Positions 27,412 to 36,353 of a stretch of DNA of 64,000 nt are shown here, piece after piece. The translations under genes were made by a program, and so were the position numbers. The notes beneath the pieces are model-generated. The model did no database searches, was not told the origin of the DNA, and saw nothing but the letters and a program-made list of their open reading frames with translations. Each line of letters opens with the position of its first letter. Position 1 is the stretch's first letter. The stretch lies in NCBI GenBank assembly GCA_963695085.1, contig CAVOFV010000008.1, positions 124,001 to 188,000 of the forward strand, given 5' to 3'. The DNA comes from SG8-30 sp963695085 (GTDB taxonomy: Bacteria; Pseudomonadota; Gammaproteobacteria; Steroidobacterales; Steroidobacteraceae).

Positions 27412-28467
27412 ATGACCCAGACTGAAGATCCGCGCTTTCGCGACGCCCGGCGCGCGCCGCCCAGGCATGAGCCCGCCGTACCCGAGGGCGCCGTGCGCCT
27501 GCAGAAGGTGCTGGCTGACGCCGGCATCGCGTCACGTCGCGACTGCGAACTCGCGATCCGCGCCGGACGGATCCGCGTCAACGGCCGTACGGTGCACGAA
27601 CTGCCGTGCTGGGTGCGCCCCGGCAAGGACCTGGTCGAGTTCGACCGGCAAATCGTCGATTGCGCGCGGCGCGCACGGCGCACGCCGGACGACTACCTGT
27701 ACTTCATTGCCAACAAGCCGAAGGGCGTGATCTCTACCGCGCGCGACCCCGACGGACGACCGCATGTCGTCGGCCTGGTCGCGGCGCGCCTGCCGCGCGA
27801 GAAACGCGTCTATCCGGTCGGCAGGCTCGACGCCGATTCGACCGGCCTCGTGCTGCTGACCGACGACGGCGACCTCGCCTACCGCCTGACGCATCCCCGC
27901 TACGGGATCGCCAAGCACTACCGCGTGACCGTGCAGGGCGCGCTCGGCGCCGACGTGCTCGACAGCTTGCGGCGTGGCGTCTTTCTCGCCGATCCGCGCG
28001 CGATCGCTTCGTCCAAGTCCGGCGAGCCCGGCGCGCGGCGCGGCGGCGGCCGGCGCACGGCCATTGATGAACTGCGCGTGCTCAAGACGCAGAAGAACCG
28101 GCGTGCGGGCGACCTGTCGCTGCTGGCCATGACCCTGCACGAGGGGCAGAACCGCGAGATACGCCGCCTGCTGGCACGGGTCGGCCTCAAGGTGCTGAAA
28201 CTCGAGCGCGTGTCGATCGGCCCGCTGAAGCTCGGTGGCCTGAAGCCCGGCGCCTCCCGGGCATTGACGCCCGCCGAAGTGCTGGCATTGCGCACGGCGG
28301 CCAGCGGGTTTGGCGCGCATTCGGATCCCAGGAAGGACCCGGACGCCAGGCGGAGCGGCGGGACTTCAGGACGGGCCAGGCCGCAGCCCGGGCCGCGGCC
28401 AGGTGGCGGAGCATCCGCTGGGATCAGGCCCAGGAACGGGCCCGGGCGCGTCAAGCGTGGGGGCTGA
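27412..28467 (+). CDS. RsuA/RluB-family pseudouridine synthase
   Basis: Makes pseudouridine in rRNA. The 351-residue protein has an N-terminal S4 domain (RLQKVLADAGIASRRDCELA) and the catalytic domain with VGRLDADSTGLVLLTDDG, where the Asp of GRLD is catalytic, then HEGQNREIRRLLARVG. A Gly/Arg/Pro tail of about 50 residues follows, as in RluB. The ATG at 27412 stands about nine bases after a TAGAAT -10, so the message may be leaderless. RluB (23S U2605) is the likeliest identity because of the tail, but RluE/RsuA cannot be excluded. It overlaps hrpB by 11 bases. Confidence 0.88.
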   Translation: MTQTEDPRFRDARRAPPRHEPAVPEGAVRLQKVLADAGIASRRDCELAIRAGRIRVNGRTVHELPCWVRPGKDLVEFDRQIVDCARRARRTPDDYLYFIANKPKGVISTARDPDGRPHVVGLVAARLPREKRVYPVGRLDADSTGLVLLTDDGDLAYRLTHPRYGIAKHYRVTVQGALGADVLDSLRRGVFLADPRAIASSKSGEPGARRGGGRRTAIDELRVLKTQKNRRAGDLSLLAMTLHEGQNREIRRLLARVGLKVLKLERVSIGPLKLGGLKPGASRALTPAEVLALRTAASGFGAHSDPRKDPDARRSGGTSGRARPQPGPRPGGGASAGIRPRNGPGRVKRGG

Positions 28468-30964
28468 TCCCTCGCTACCGATCGCGCCATTGCTGCCGGA
28501 ACTGGCCGCGACGCTGGGCCGCAGCGGCATCGCCGTGCTGGAGGCGCCGCCGGGCGCCGGCAAGAGCACCGGCGCGCCGCTCGCGCTGCTCGAGGCACCG
28601 TGGCTTGCGGGAAAGCAGCTCCTCATGCTCGAGCCGCGCCGCCTGGCGGCGCGGGCCATCGCCACCCGAATGGCGGACCTGCTTGGCGAACCGGTCGGGG
28701 CGACGGTCGGATATCGCACGCGGCTCGACACCAGGGTATCCCGCTCGACGCGCCTGACCGTGCTGACTGAAGGCGTGCTGACACGCATGCTGCAGGCAGA
28801 CCCCGCGCTGGAAGGCGTGGGGCTGGTGATCTTCGACGAGTTCCACGAGCGCAGCCTGAACGCGGACCTCGGCCTGGCCTTGTGCCTGGATGCGCGCCAC
28901 AACCTGCGCCCGGAACTCGGCCTGCTCGTGATGTCGGCAACGCTCGAGACCGCGCCGGTGGCGCAACTGCTCGGCGGCGCGCCGGTGCTGGCCAGCGCCG
29001 GGCGTGCGTATCCCGTCGAGACCGTGCACTTCGCGCGGCCGGCGCCGCGCGACCTGACGCGCGCCACCGCGCGCGCCATCAGGTGCGCGCTGCATGACGC
29101 GCCGGGCGATGTGCTGGTGTTCCTGCCGGGCGCGCCCGAGATCCGCCGGCTCGCGCGCCTGCTGCAGGAAGCGTCGCCGGGCGACGACGTCGACGTGCAC
29201 GCGTTGTTCGGCGACCTGCCGCGCGATCAGCAGGACGCCGCCCTCGCACCGGCCCCCCGCGGGCGTCGCAAGATCGTGCTGGCCACGGCCATCGCCGAGA
29301 CGTCGCTGACCATCACCGGCGTGCACAGCGTCGTCGACGCCGGCCTGTCGCGCGTGTCCCGCTTCGATCCGGTCACGGGCATGAGCCGCCTGGTGACGCA
29401 GCGCGTTTCGCAGGCGGCCGCGGCGCAGCGGCGCGGTCGCGCCGGCCGGCTCGGTCCGGGACGGTGCTATCGGCTGTGGCCCGAGGGCGAGACCGCGACC
29501 CTGGAGTCCGCCACGCCGCCGGAGATCCTGAATGCAGACCTGGCTCCGCTCGCTCTTGAACTCGCGGCGTGGGGTATCGCCGACCCCGGCGACCTGCATT
29601 TCCTGGACGCGCCGCCGGCAGCGCACTTTGCGCAGGCACGCGACCTGCTCAGGTTGCTCGACGCGATTGACCGCGACGGCCGCATCACCCGCCATGGCCG
29701 TGCGATGGCGGGCCTCGCCATGCACCCGCGACTCGCGCACATGCTGCTGTCCGCTGGCGATCCCCTGCGCGCCGCGCTGGCCTGCGAACTCGCGGCAGTG
29801 CTGTCGGAACGGGACCTGCTGCGTGGACACGGCGCGGCGCGGGACGCCGACATCCGGGTCCGCATCGACGTACTGCGCGGCAATGGCCCGGCGCCGGCCG
29901 ACAGCGTGATCGACCACGCGGCCGTTGGCCGCGCCCGGCAACAGTGCGCGCGCTGGCGCCAGGCGGTGGGCGCCGCGCCGCGCGATGCAGCCCCCGGCGC
30001 GGCCGCAGGCGAGCTGCTCGCGCTGGCGTACCCGGACCGTATCGGGATGCGTCGCGGTGACGGACGCTACCTGTTGTCCGGCGGGCGCGGCGCGGTCTTC
30101 GCCGATGCGCAGACGCTGTCACAGAAGGAGTTCATCGTCGCCCCCGAACTCGACGCCGGCGAACGCGACGCGCGCATCTACATGGCGGCGCCCCTCGAAC
30201 GTGCTGCTCTCGAGGCGCCCCCCGCCATACTGGTCGAGGAGCGGGATGTCGTGCGCTGGGACAGCGACACGCAGGCCGTGATGGCACGCCGCGAGCGGCG
30301 GCTCGGCGCCATCCTGCTTGGCGAATCGCGACTCGAACGGCCGGATCCGTCTCACCTGCTCGAGGCCATGCTCGAGGGCGTGCGGCGTCTCGGACTGGCT
30401 GCATTGCCGTGGAGTCGCGGCGCGCTGGCCTTGCGTGAGCGGGCCACGTTCGTGGGACGGCACCTCGGCGGCGACGACTGGCCGGACCTGGGCGACGAGA
30501 TCCTCGAGCGTGAACTGGCCGGTTGGCTCGGGCCATGGCTGGCGGACTGCACGCGCCGCGAGCATCTCGCGCGACTCGACCTGCGCGCCGCGCTCGCCGC
30601 GCGCTTCAGCCATCGGCAGTTGCAGGCGCTCGACACGCTCGCACCGACCCACCTGGAAGTGCCAAGCGGGTCGCGCGTGGCGATCGATTACCGGGATCCG
30701 GATGCGCCCGCCGTCGCGGTCCGGCTGCAGGAGGTCTTCGGTCTCACCGAGACGCCGCGTATCGCCGGTGGCCGCGTGCCGATCACGCTGCAGCTGCTTT
30801 CCCCTGCGCGCCGGCCGGTGCAGGTGACGCGCGATCTAGGGAGTTTCTGGGCGCGCGGCTACCTGGAGGTGCGCAAGGAGCTGAAGGGCCGCTACCCGAA
30901 GCACTACTGGCCGGAGGATCCGCACAGCGCCACGCCCACGCGGCGGGTCAGACCGAAGAAGTGA
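28457..30964 (+). CDS. hrpB: ATP-dependent helicase HrpB
   Basis: DEAH-like superfamily 2 RNA helicase of unknown cellular role, 835 residues from a GTG at 28457 (E. coli 809-824). Motif I is PPGAGKST (31-38) and motif II is DEFHERS (Asp127), the HrpB-specific form of DEAH. Motif III is MSATLE, and motif VI is QRRGRAGRLGPGRCYRL. The C-terminal HrpB domain ends KELKGRYPKHYWPEDP, a family signature. The frame is open further upstream within the previous gene, but the GTG overlapping the stop of that gene by 11 bases fits the protein N-terminus. Confidence 0.95.
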   Translation: MGADPSLPIAPLLPELAATLGRSGIAVLEAPPGAGKSTGAPLALLEAPWLAGKQLLMLEPRRLAARAIATRMADLLGEPVGATVGYRTRLDTRVSRSTRLTVLTEGVLTRMLQADPALEGVGLVIFDEFHERSLNADLGLALCLDARHNLRPELGLLVMSATLETAPVAQLLGGAPVLASAGRAYPVETVHFARPAPRDLTRATARAIRCALHDAPGDVLVFLPGAPEIRRLARLLQEASPGDDVDVHALFGDLPRDQQDAALAPAPRGRRKIVLATAIAETSLTITGVHSVVDAGLSRVSRFDPVTGMSRLVTQRVSQAAAAQRRGRAGRLGPGRCYRLWPEGETATLESATPPEILNADLAPLALELAAWGIADPGDLHFLDAPPAAHFAQARDLLRLLDAIDRDGRITRHGRAMAGLAMHPRLAHMLLSAGDPLRAALACELAAVLSERDLLRGHGAARDADIRVRIDVLRGNGPAPADSVIDHAAVGRARQQCARWRQAVGAAPRDAAPGAAAGELLALAYPDRIGMRRGDGRYLLSGGRGAVFADAQTLSQKEFIVAPELDAGERDARIYMAAPLERAALEAPPAILVEERDVVRWDSDTQAVMARRERRLGAILLGESRLERPDPSHLLEAMLEGVRRLGLAALPWSRGALALRERATFVGRHLGGDDWPDLGDEILERELAGWLGPWLADCTRREHLARLDLRAALAARFSHRQLQALDTLAPTHLEVPSGSRVAIDYRDPDAPAVAVRLQEVFGLTETPRIAGGRVPITLQLLSPARRPVQVTRDLGSFWARGYLEVRKELKGRYPKHYWPEDPHSATPTRRVRPKK

Positions 30965-30976
30965 CCTCGCCGGCCG

Positions 30977-31582
30977 CTATCGCATGTGGCGGTGGACGAA
31001 GAACCAGTAGATGACCCCCAGCGCCAGCGCGCCGCCACCCACCCACAGCGCGAGCGCGTGCAGGTCGCCGCGCATCAACGCCATGTCCTGCCCGGCCGTC
31101 ACGCCGACCCACGCCAGCACGCTGCACCAGATCCCCGAACCCACCAGCGTCGCCAGCGAATACCAGCCGAAATTCAGTCGCACGACCCCGGCCGGGATAC
31201 CGATCAGGTGGCGGATCACAGGCAGCAGGCGCGACACGAAGACGCCCATGGTGCCGAATTTCGCCGACCAGGCCTCGGCGGCCTCGATCTTGGCGGGCGT
31301 GATCATCACCCAGTGTCCGTAACGCATCAGCAGCGGCCGGCCCAGCAGGCGGGAGGTCCAGTACATGACGGCGGCGCCGACCCAGGACCCGATGGTGCCG
31401 GCCAGCACGACGCCCACCAGCGTCATGCCGCCTCGCGTGTGCGCGATGTGGGCGGCCGGCGGAATCACGACCTCGGACGGCAGCGGCACCACCGAGCTTT
31501 CCAGCGCCATCAGGAACCCGACCAGCAGGTAACCGCCCTCCTCGAGCGCGTCGGCGTACCAGATCAGGAAGTCCTGCAGCAT
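30977..31582 (-). CDS. DedA-family membrane protein
   Basis: A 201-residue integral membrane protein of the DedA/VTT superfamily, whose members transport or scramble polyprenyl phosphates and phospholipids. The family blocks are ESSVVPLPSEVVIPPAAH in the first re-entrant loop and SRLLPVIRHLIGIPAGVVR in the second, with the essential Glu and Arg residues. The C-terminus has a terminal helix ending FFVHRHMR. The start at 31582 follows the family N-terminus. It is convergent with hrpB (12 bases) and divergent from the VanZ-like gene. Confidence 0.92.
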   Translation of the reverse strand: MLQDFLIWYADALEEGGYLLVGFLMALESSVVPLPSEVVIPPAAHIAHTRGGMTLVGVVLAGTIGSWVGAAVMYWTSRLLGRPLLMRYGHWVMITPAKIEAAEAWSAKFGTMGVFVSRLLPVIRHLIGIPAGVVRLNFGWYSLATLVGSGIWCSVLAWVGVTAGQDMALMRGDLHALALWVGGGALALGVIYWFFVHRHMR

Positions 31583-31691
31583 GTCTGCACGATGATAGCG
31601 GAACGACGCGGCCTGATTGCGGCCGTTCTCGCCACACTGTGCCAGGGCGGTCGCTGCGTGGGACAATGGAACGCATGGCGGGAGGGGTGAC

Positions 31692-32876
31692 ATGACGTCG
31701 GTAGCGAGCCTGCGCGCGGCGCGGTGGCTGCTGGCGGTCGTCATGTTCCTGATCGTTTACGGATCGCTGTATCCGTTCCGGTTCCAGGACGCCGGCGTGC
31801 ACGACCTGCATGGCCTGCTGGCGCGCCTGCCCTGGGCCCGCACGACGCGCAGCGACATCGCCGCAAACGTCCTGCTGTACCTGCCCTTCGGCGCCTGCCT
31901 CGGCTGGATGCTCGCCAGCCGGCTCGGCGGCCTGTTGACCCTGCTGCTGACGGCGTTGGCCGGCGTCGCGTTGTCGTCGGTCATCGAGGTGGGCCAGATC
32001 TACGAGACGCGGCGCGTCGCCAGCATCGCCGACGTTGCCTACAACGGCGCCGGCGCGCTGGCCGGCGCCGCGCTGGCGCTGGTGCTGCTCGCCGCCCGCC
32101 ACGGCCTGCGGCGCAATACACTGGTGGACGTACTTGCACAGCCGATTGCGGCGTCACTGCTGCTGCTGTGGGTTGGCTACCGGCTGGCGCCGTTTGGCGT
32201 AGCGCTGAGCCTGGCCGAGTGGCGCGCGGCGCTTGTGCCGCTGCTGGCCGGCCCGTGGTTCGCGCCGTGGGAAATCGTGCGTCACCTGATTCCGTGGCTG
32301 GTCGTGGCATTGGCGGTCCGGTCGCTGCTGCCGGGACGGGACGAGCTGGCGAGCCTCGCCGTGACCATGCTGGTCGTGCTCGCCGGCCTGGTCCTGGTTG
32401 CGGGCAAGACCCTGGTGCCGGCCGAAATCATTGCCATGGGACTGGCGCTGGGGTTCGCACGGTTGCTCGGGCGGTTGGAAGTGGGCGGCGTCGCGGCCCT
32501 GCTGGCCTGGGCATTGGCGGCCCTGATCGTGGTGGACGGCCTGGCGCCGTTCGATTTCGGCCTCGGCCCGGACCCATTCGGGCTCGTGCCGTTCCAGGAT
32601 TCCCTGGCACGTTACCGCGCCACCAATCTCGGCGACATGTTCCACAAGTGCTTTACGTACGGCGCCCTGGTGTGGTTGCTGGTGCGGGCGGGACATCGCA
32701 CGCTGCTCGCGACCGTCATGGCCGGCGCGCTGGTGCTGGCGGTGGAGGTGCTGCAGGCCTGGCTCCCCGGCAAGACCGGCGAGATCACAGATCCGCTGCT
32801 GGTGGTCGCCGCCGGCGGCCTGCTGGCGATGTTCGAAGGACCGACTGCCGCCGGCACGCGGCGGCGGCGCTATTGA
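31692..32876 (+). CDS. VanZ-like membrane protein, two VanZ repeats
   Basis: A 394-residue polytopic membrane protein. The first half has the VanZ pattern: YGSLYPFRF, then NVLLYLPFGACLG and SSVIEVGQIYETRRVASIADVAYNGAGALAG. The second half repeats it in weaker form: DGLAPFDFGLG, HKCFTYGALVWLL, EVLQAWLPGKTGEITDPLLV. The duplicated form is known from gammaproteobacteria and is of unknown function. The ATG at 31692 has GGAGGGG five bases upstream. Confidence 0.85.
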   Translation: MTSVASLRAARWLLAVVMFLIVYGSLYPFRFQDAGVHDLHGLLARLPWARTTRSDIAANVLLYLPFGACLGWMLASRLGGLLTLLLTALAGVALSSVIEVGQIYETRRVASIADVAYNGAGALAGAALALVLLAARHGLRRNTLVDVLAQPIAASLLLLWVGYRLAPFGVALSLAEWRAALVPLLAGPWFAPWEIVRHLIPWLVVALAVRSLLPGRDELASLAVTMLVVLAGLVLVAGKTLVPAEIIAMGLALGFARLLGRLEVGGVAALLAWALAALIVVDGLAPFDFGLGPDPFGLVPFQDSLARYRATNLGDMFHKCFTYGALVWLLVRAGHRTLLATVMAGALVLAVEVLQAWLPGKTGEITDPLLVVAAGGLLAMFEGPTAAGTRRRRY

Positions 32877-32961
32877 AGGTCAGGCGGGCGCGGTGCCGGG
32901 CGCTGGTTCGCCAACGATGGCACACTGGCGATCCCGCGTACCGCAGGATGGCGGCGATGAC

Positions 32962-34443
32962 ATGAAGGCACCCGGTCACATTCTGGCGCTGGCGTGCCTG
33001 CTGGCATTCGTCGCGGCGCCATCCGTCGCGCAGATTTCGCGCCAGGACGACGAGGCGCGAAAGACGGCTTATGAGGAGTTCCGCAGCCGGTTTGCCGAAA
33101 GCCGGTTTGCCGAGGCGCTGCCTCTGGCGCAGCGCGTTGTGCAACTGACCGAAGGCGCCGATCCGCTCGACGACCAGCTCCCCACCGCCTATAACAACCT
33201 CGGCGTCGTGCAGCTACGCACCGGAGACCTGGACGCTGCCGAGGCGAGTTTCAAGCGCGCCCTCGAATTACTCGAAGGCCGGGTTGGCATCGTGTCGCGC
33301 CGCCTGATCGCCCCGCTCGCCGGACTGGGCGCCGTCCATACGACCCGCGGTCACCACGCGCTGGCGGCGGACGTCCTGCATCGTGCGCTGTCAATCAGTC
33401 GCCGCGCCAACGGCTTGTTCAACATCGACCAGATGGAACTGCTCGAATCGCTCATCACGAATTACGACGCCGTGGGCAACCAGGCCGGCGTCGAGCGTGA
33501 GCGCCGCTACGCCGTGCAGGTCGTCCAGCAGGAGTATGGCGCTGACGACCCGCGCACGATCCCAGCCATGGTCCTGCTCGCGGAGTGGTACGAGAGGACC
33601 TACGGCTACGCGCTGGCCCGTACACAATGGCAGCACGTTGTTGCGGTCGCCTCCCGCGAGGACGGCGGTCGCAATGCCGCGACAATCGTCGGGCTCATCG
33701 GGATTGCGCGGAACCACCGGCTGCAGTTCGTGCACGATCCTGCATCATTGATGGAAACCCCGATGGACATGGCCGACCCGCGCCCACCTAGCCAGATCCA
33801 GTTGAGTGTCGTGCCGCCGGGGGCCGAGCAATCTAACGTCGTCGGCACCGTCAAGATGGATCGTGAGGGGGAAGCCGCGGCGCTCAAGGCACTGCAGACG
33901 CTGGACGAAACGCCCGATCCACCGACGAAGCTGCTGGCGCTTGCGCTGACCGAGTTGGGCGACTGGTACGCGACGGCCGACAGGGTCAGCAAGGCCATCC
34001 CGTATTACCGGCGGGCCTGGCCGCTGTTCGCGGAAATGGCGGCGGCCGGACAGCCGAATCCGCTGGCTGCACCACGTCCGCTGAGCTACCGGCCGCCCTT
34101 CGCGGCGATGCGCAATCGCGACCGAACCGACGTCGAACTCGTGGCGAGTCCTTTCGAGTTCACCATGAGCATCAGCGAGTCCGGCGAGGCTGACAGCATC
34201 ATGCTGATGCCCGGCAGCGGCGACGGCAGAGAAAGCGACAATTACCGCGCGACGCAGTTCAGGCGTTCCCTGGCGCGCGCTGCATTCAGTCCGCGCTTCG
34301 AGAACGGCGAGCCGGTACCGACTGACGACTACCGGTTCACGGACATCTGGTACGACGTGGCGTCCAGCGCACCACCGGTCCCGCCCGCCCAGCCAGACCC
34401 CCCGGCCGAGCCGGAACCGCAGGAGGAACCACCGGAGTCCTAA
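32962..34443 (+). CDS. Periplasmic TPR protein with a TonB-like C-terminal region
   Basis: A 493-residue exported protein (signal MKAPGHILALACLLAFVAAP then SVAQ). Residues of about 30-230 form tetratricopeptide-like repeats (for example AYNNLGVVQLRTGDLDAAEA), and a further repeat is seen near 320-360 (ALTELGDWYATADRVSKAIP). The last 120 residues (SISESGEADSIMLMPGSG, then RATQFRRSLARAAFSPRFEN) resemble the TonB C-terminal fold seen in TPR/energy-transducer proteins. The very end is Pro/Glu-rich. It overlaps by four bases the last gene of the convergent 34-48 kb operon and may be functionally unrelated. Confidence 0.78.
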   Translation: MKAPGHILALACLLAFVAAPSVAQISRQDDEARKTAYEEFRSRFAESRFAEALPLAQRVVQLTEGADPLDDQLPTAYNNLGVVQLRTGDLDAAEASFKRALELLEGRVGIVSRRLIAPLAGLGAVHTTRGHHALAADVLHRALSISRRANGLFNIDQMELLESLITNYDAVGNQAGVERERRYAVQVVQQEYGADDPRTIPAMVLLAEWYERTYGYALARTQWQHVVAVASREDGGRNAATIVGLIGIARNHRLQFVHDPASLMETPMDMADPRPPSQIQLSVVPPGAEQSNVVGTVKMDREGEAAALKALQTLDETPDPPTKLLALALTELGDWYATADRVSKAIPYYRRAWPLFAEMAAAGQPNPLAAPRPLSYRPPFAAMRNRDRTDVELVASPFEFTMSISESGEADSIMLMPGSGDGRESDNYRATQFRRSLARAAFSPRFENGEPVPTDDYRFTDIWYDVASSAPPVPPAQPDPPAEPEPQEEPPES

Positions 34444-35340
34444 GGCGGTGGCGTGGCTGCGTTGTCGTCGACCGGCGCGTCCACATCGCCCGACGACTGC
34501 ACCGGCGGCGGCGCGCTTGCATCGGCCGCTGCGCCTGAATCTTCTGTCGACTGCACTGGCGGTAGAGCGGCCGGTTCATCGGGCGACGCGCTGTCATCAG
34601 CCGCTGCGCCTGAATCTTCTGTCGACTGTACTGGCGGCGGCGCGGCCGGTTCCTGGGGCGGCGGCGCAGGCACCGCGGTGCCGAACGAGCCGAGCGCCTC
34701 GTGCGGCCCCGGCCGTGAGACGGGCCGCGGCGCCACGGTCTCGCCGGCCAGCAGCGTCCGCACCGTGTCTTCGTCGGGCAGCTCGACGGCCAGCTTGGCG
34801 CCTGCCTCACGCATGGCGCGCTGTGTGGCGGCAAGCAGCGGTGCGGTGCCGCTCATGCCGCCCGACTTTTCGCGCCCATAGCCGGTGAACACGTATCCGT
34901 CCACGCGCTCGCCACCCGGTTCAAAGACATCCAGGCGGTAACGGATCGTGACCGTGAAGGTGTCGCCGGCCATGTCGCGCGGCGTCAGGAACGAGTAATC
35001 CTCGAAGCGCGGCTGCAGCACCAGGCGCAGCGGCGGCTCCAGCCGCGGTATCGCGCTGCGGGTCGTCAACCTCGACCACCCTGGCGAACATCGCGCCAAG
35101 CAGGCGATTCAGTTCCGCGACATGCGCAGGGCCGAGTCTGATCTCGTAGTCGGTGCCGTAGCGGGTCTCCTTGTGCACGTAGTCACGGAACTCGGCCGGG
35201 TAATGAACGCCGATCGCCACCGGCAGTTGCTCGACCAGGGCCGGCGGCAGCACGGGCACCGGTTCCACGAGCACGGCGCCGCAGCCGGCGATCGCCACCG
35301 CCAGCGCACACCAGCCCAGTCCCGCAAGGTACGGCTTCAT
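34440..35340 (-). CDS. Lipoprotein of unknown function, last gene of the kinase/TolQ/vWA operon (one extra base)
   Basis: From the ATG at 35340 the frame gives a lipoprotein signal with lipobox AIAGC (Cys at about residue 24) and continues to MFARVVEVDD. There an extra C in the CCC run at 35060-35062 shifts it. The rest, SAIPRLEPPLRLVLQPRFED onward, continues in the +1 frame to 34440. With the base removed the protein is 299 residues. The first 190 residues look like a small periplasmic fold; the last 80 are Pro/Ala/Glu-rich with two copies of a 25-residue repeat (PPVQSTEDSGAAAD). ATG overlaps the vWA stop upstream by four bases (ATGA). No family is recognised. Confidence 0.72.
34531..34680. 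repeat. 75-base tandem repeat in the lipoprotein 3' end
   Basis: GCGCCTGAATCTTCTGTCGA recurs at 34531 and 34606, a period of 75 bases, with similar sequence extending on both sides. It encodes the 25-residue repeat of the lipoprotein tail, in frame, so copy number can vary without loss of frame. Confidence 0.7.
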
Positions 35341-36353
35341 CCGCGTCGTCCCGATTCCGCTGCCTCGTTGGTCAGCCCGACGAAGGTACCACCGTTGCGG
35401 GCGCACAGGATGCGCATCAGCGTCGCATAGCGGATGGACGTGTACTGCGGGACATTCGGCCCCAGCGGAAAGCCGATCGCATGGATGCGCACGCGCGGTT
35501 CGCCGCTGCGGTCCTTGCGGTTGATGCGCTCCACGGTGTCGACGACCTCCTGGATGGACGGCCCGGTGAACTCGTCGCCCAGCACGTAGATGCTGATGCG
35601 ATGATCGGGCGACCAGAAGGTGCGGACCGCGGCGACGATACCCTCGACCGGACTGGAGTTGGAGAAGGCCCGCCAGCGCCGGAACACGTCGAGGATCGCG
35701 CGACGCCGGGCCGGCGAGTCCGGGATCCACCGGCCGCGGTACTCGCTGAACATGTAGCCGCCCTCGTCGTCCATGACCTGGATGCCCTTGACGGCCGGGT
35801 AGATCTCCAGCACCTCGCGCATCTTCTGCTGCGCGCGCTGCCAGCTGAAGGTCTGCATGGATCCCGAGGTATCGACGATGAAGATGATGTACTCGCTGTC
35901 CACGGGGATGCCGCCGACCGGCTGGCTGGCGCTGCGCCGGAAATCCGCGCCGAGCAGCCGCTTCATTTCCTCCGTCAGCTCCTGGCGCGCCAGCGTCAGC
36001 GAGCCCTCGAGCTTGTTGATCGTTTCTCCCTCGCTGCGGGTGGCCTTGAATTCGCCCTCGATGGCCGACAGGTCGCCGCGCAGCCGCGCGATCCGTCGTT
36101 GCTCCTCCGACAATTGCTCGATGCGTGTCTTGAGGTCGCGCTCCAGCACCTCCGACACGCCGCGGATGTCGAACAGTTCCCTCTCGAGCTGGCGGATCTG
36201 GCCGTCGAGGTCCACCTTGGCCTGCTCGAGCTGCAGCGGCTGGCCGACCTCGTTGAGCACCAGCAGCAGGATGACCGCGCCGAAACCGCAACTGATCACG
36301 TCCAGGAAGGACATGCTGAAGACTTCCGTCTCGCGCCGTTGCCGCCGTTTCAT
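35337..36353 (-). CDS. vWA protein 2 with TolR/ExbD-like membrane helix
   Basis: A 338-residue protein: basic N-terminus (MKRRQRRETEVF), one membrane helix with SFLDVISCGFGAVILLLVL (residues 15-33), a coiled coil (about 38-120), then a periplasmic von Willebrand A domain. The MIDAS motif is DTSGSM (Asp161, Ser163, Ser165). Later vWA elements are seen in YVLGDEFTGPS and the terminal GGTFVGLTNEA. The Asp in FLDV aligns with the proton-carrying Asp of ExbD (FIDV) and TolR (LLDV). It overlaps vWA-1 by four bases (ATGA) and the lipoprotein gene by four bases. Its role as a stator B subunit is inferred. Confidence 0.8.
   Translation of the reverse strand: MKRRQRRETEVFSMSFLDVISCGFGAVILLLVLNEVGQPLQLEQAKVDLDGQIRQLERELFDIRGVSEVLERDLKTRIEQLSEEQRRIARLRGDLSAIEGEFKATRSEGETINKLEGSLTLARQELTEEMKRLLGADFRRSASQPVGGIPVDSEYIIFIVDTSGSMQTFSWQRAQQKMREVLEIYPAVKGIQVMDDEGGYMFSEYRGRWIPDSPARRRAILDVFRRWRAFSNSSPVEGIVAAVRTFWSPDHRISIYVLGDEFTGPSIQEVVDTVERINRKDRSGEPRVRIHAIGFPLGPNVPQYTSIRYATLMRILCARNGGTFVGLTNEAAESGRRG
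36273..36317. repeat. 45-base near-identical segment shared by the two vWA genes (copy in vWA-2)
   Basis: Bases 36273-36317 match 37373-37417 with two differences in 45. Both copies code for the MSFLDVISCGFGAV helix start. The rest of the two genes is far more divergent, so this is a conserved or converted patch. Confidence 0.85.
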
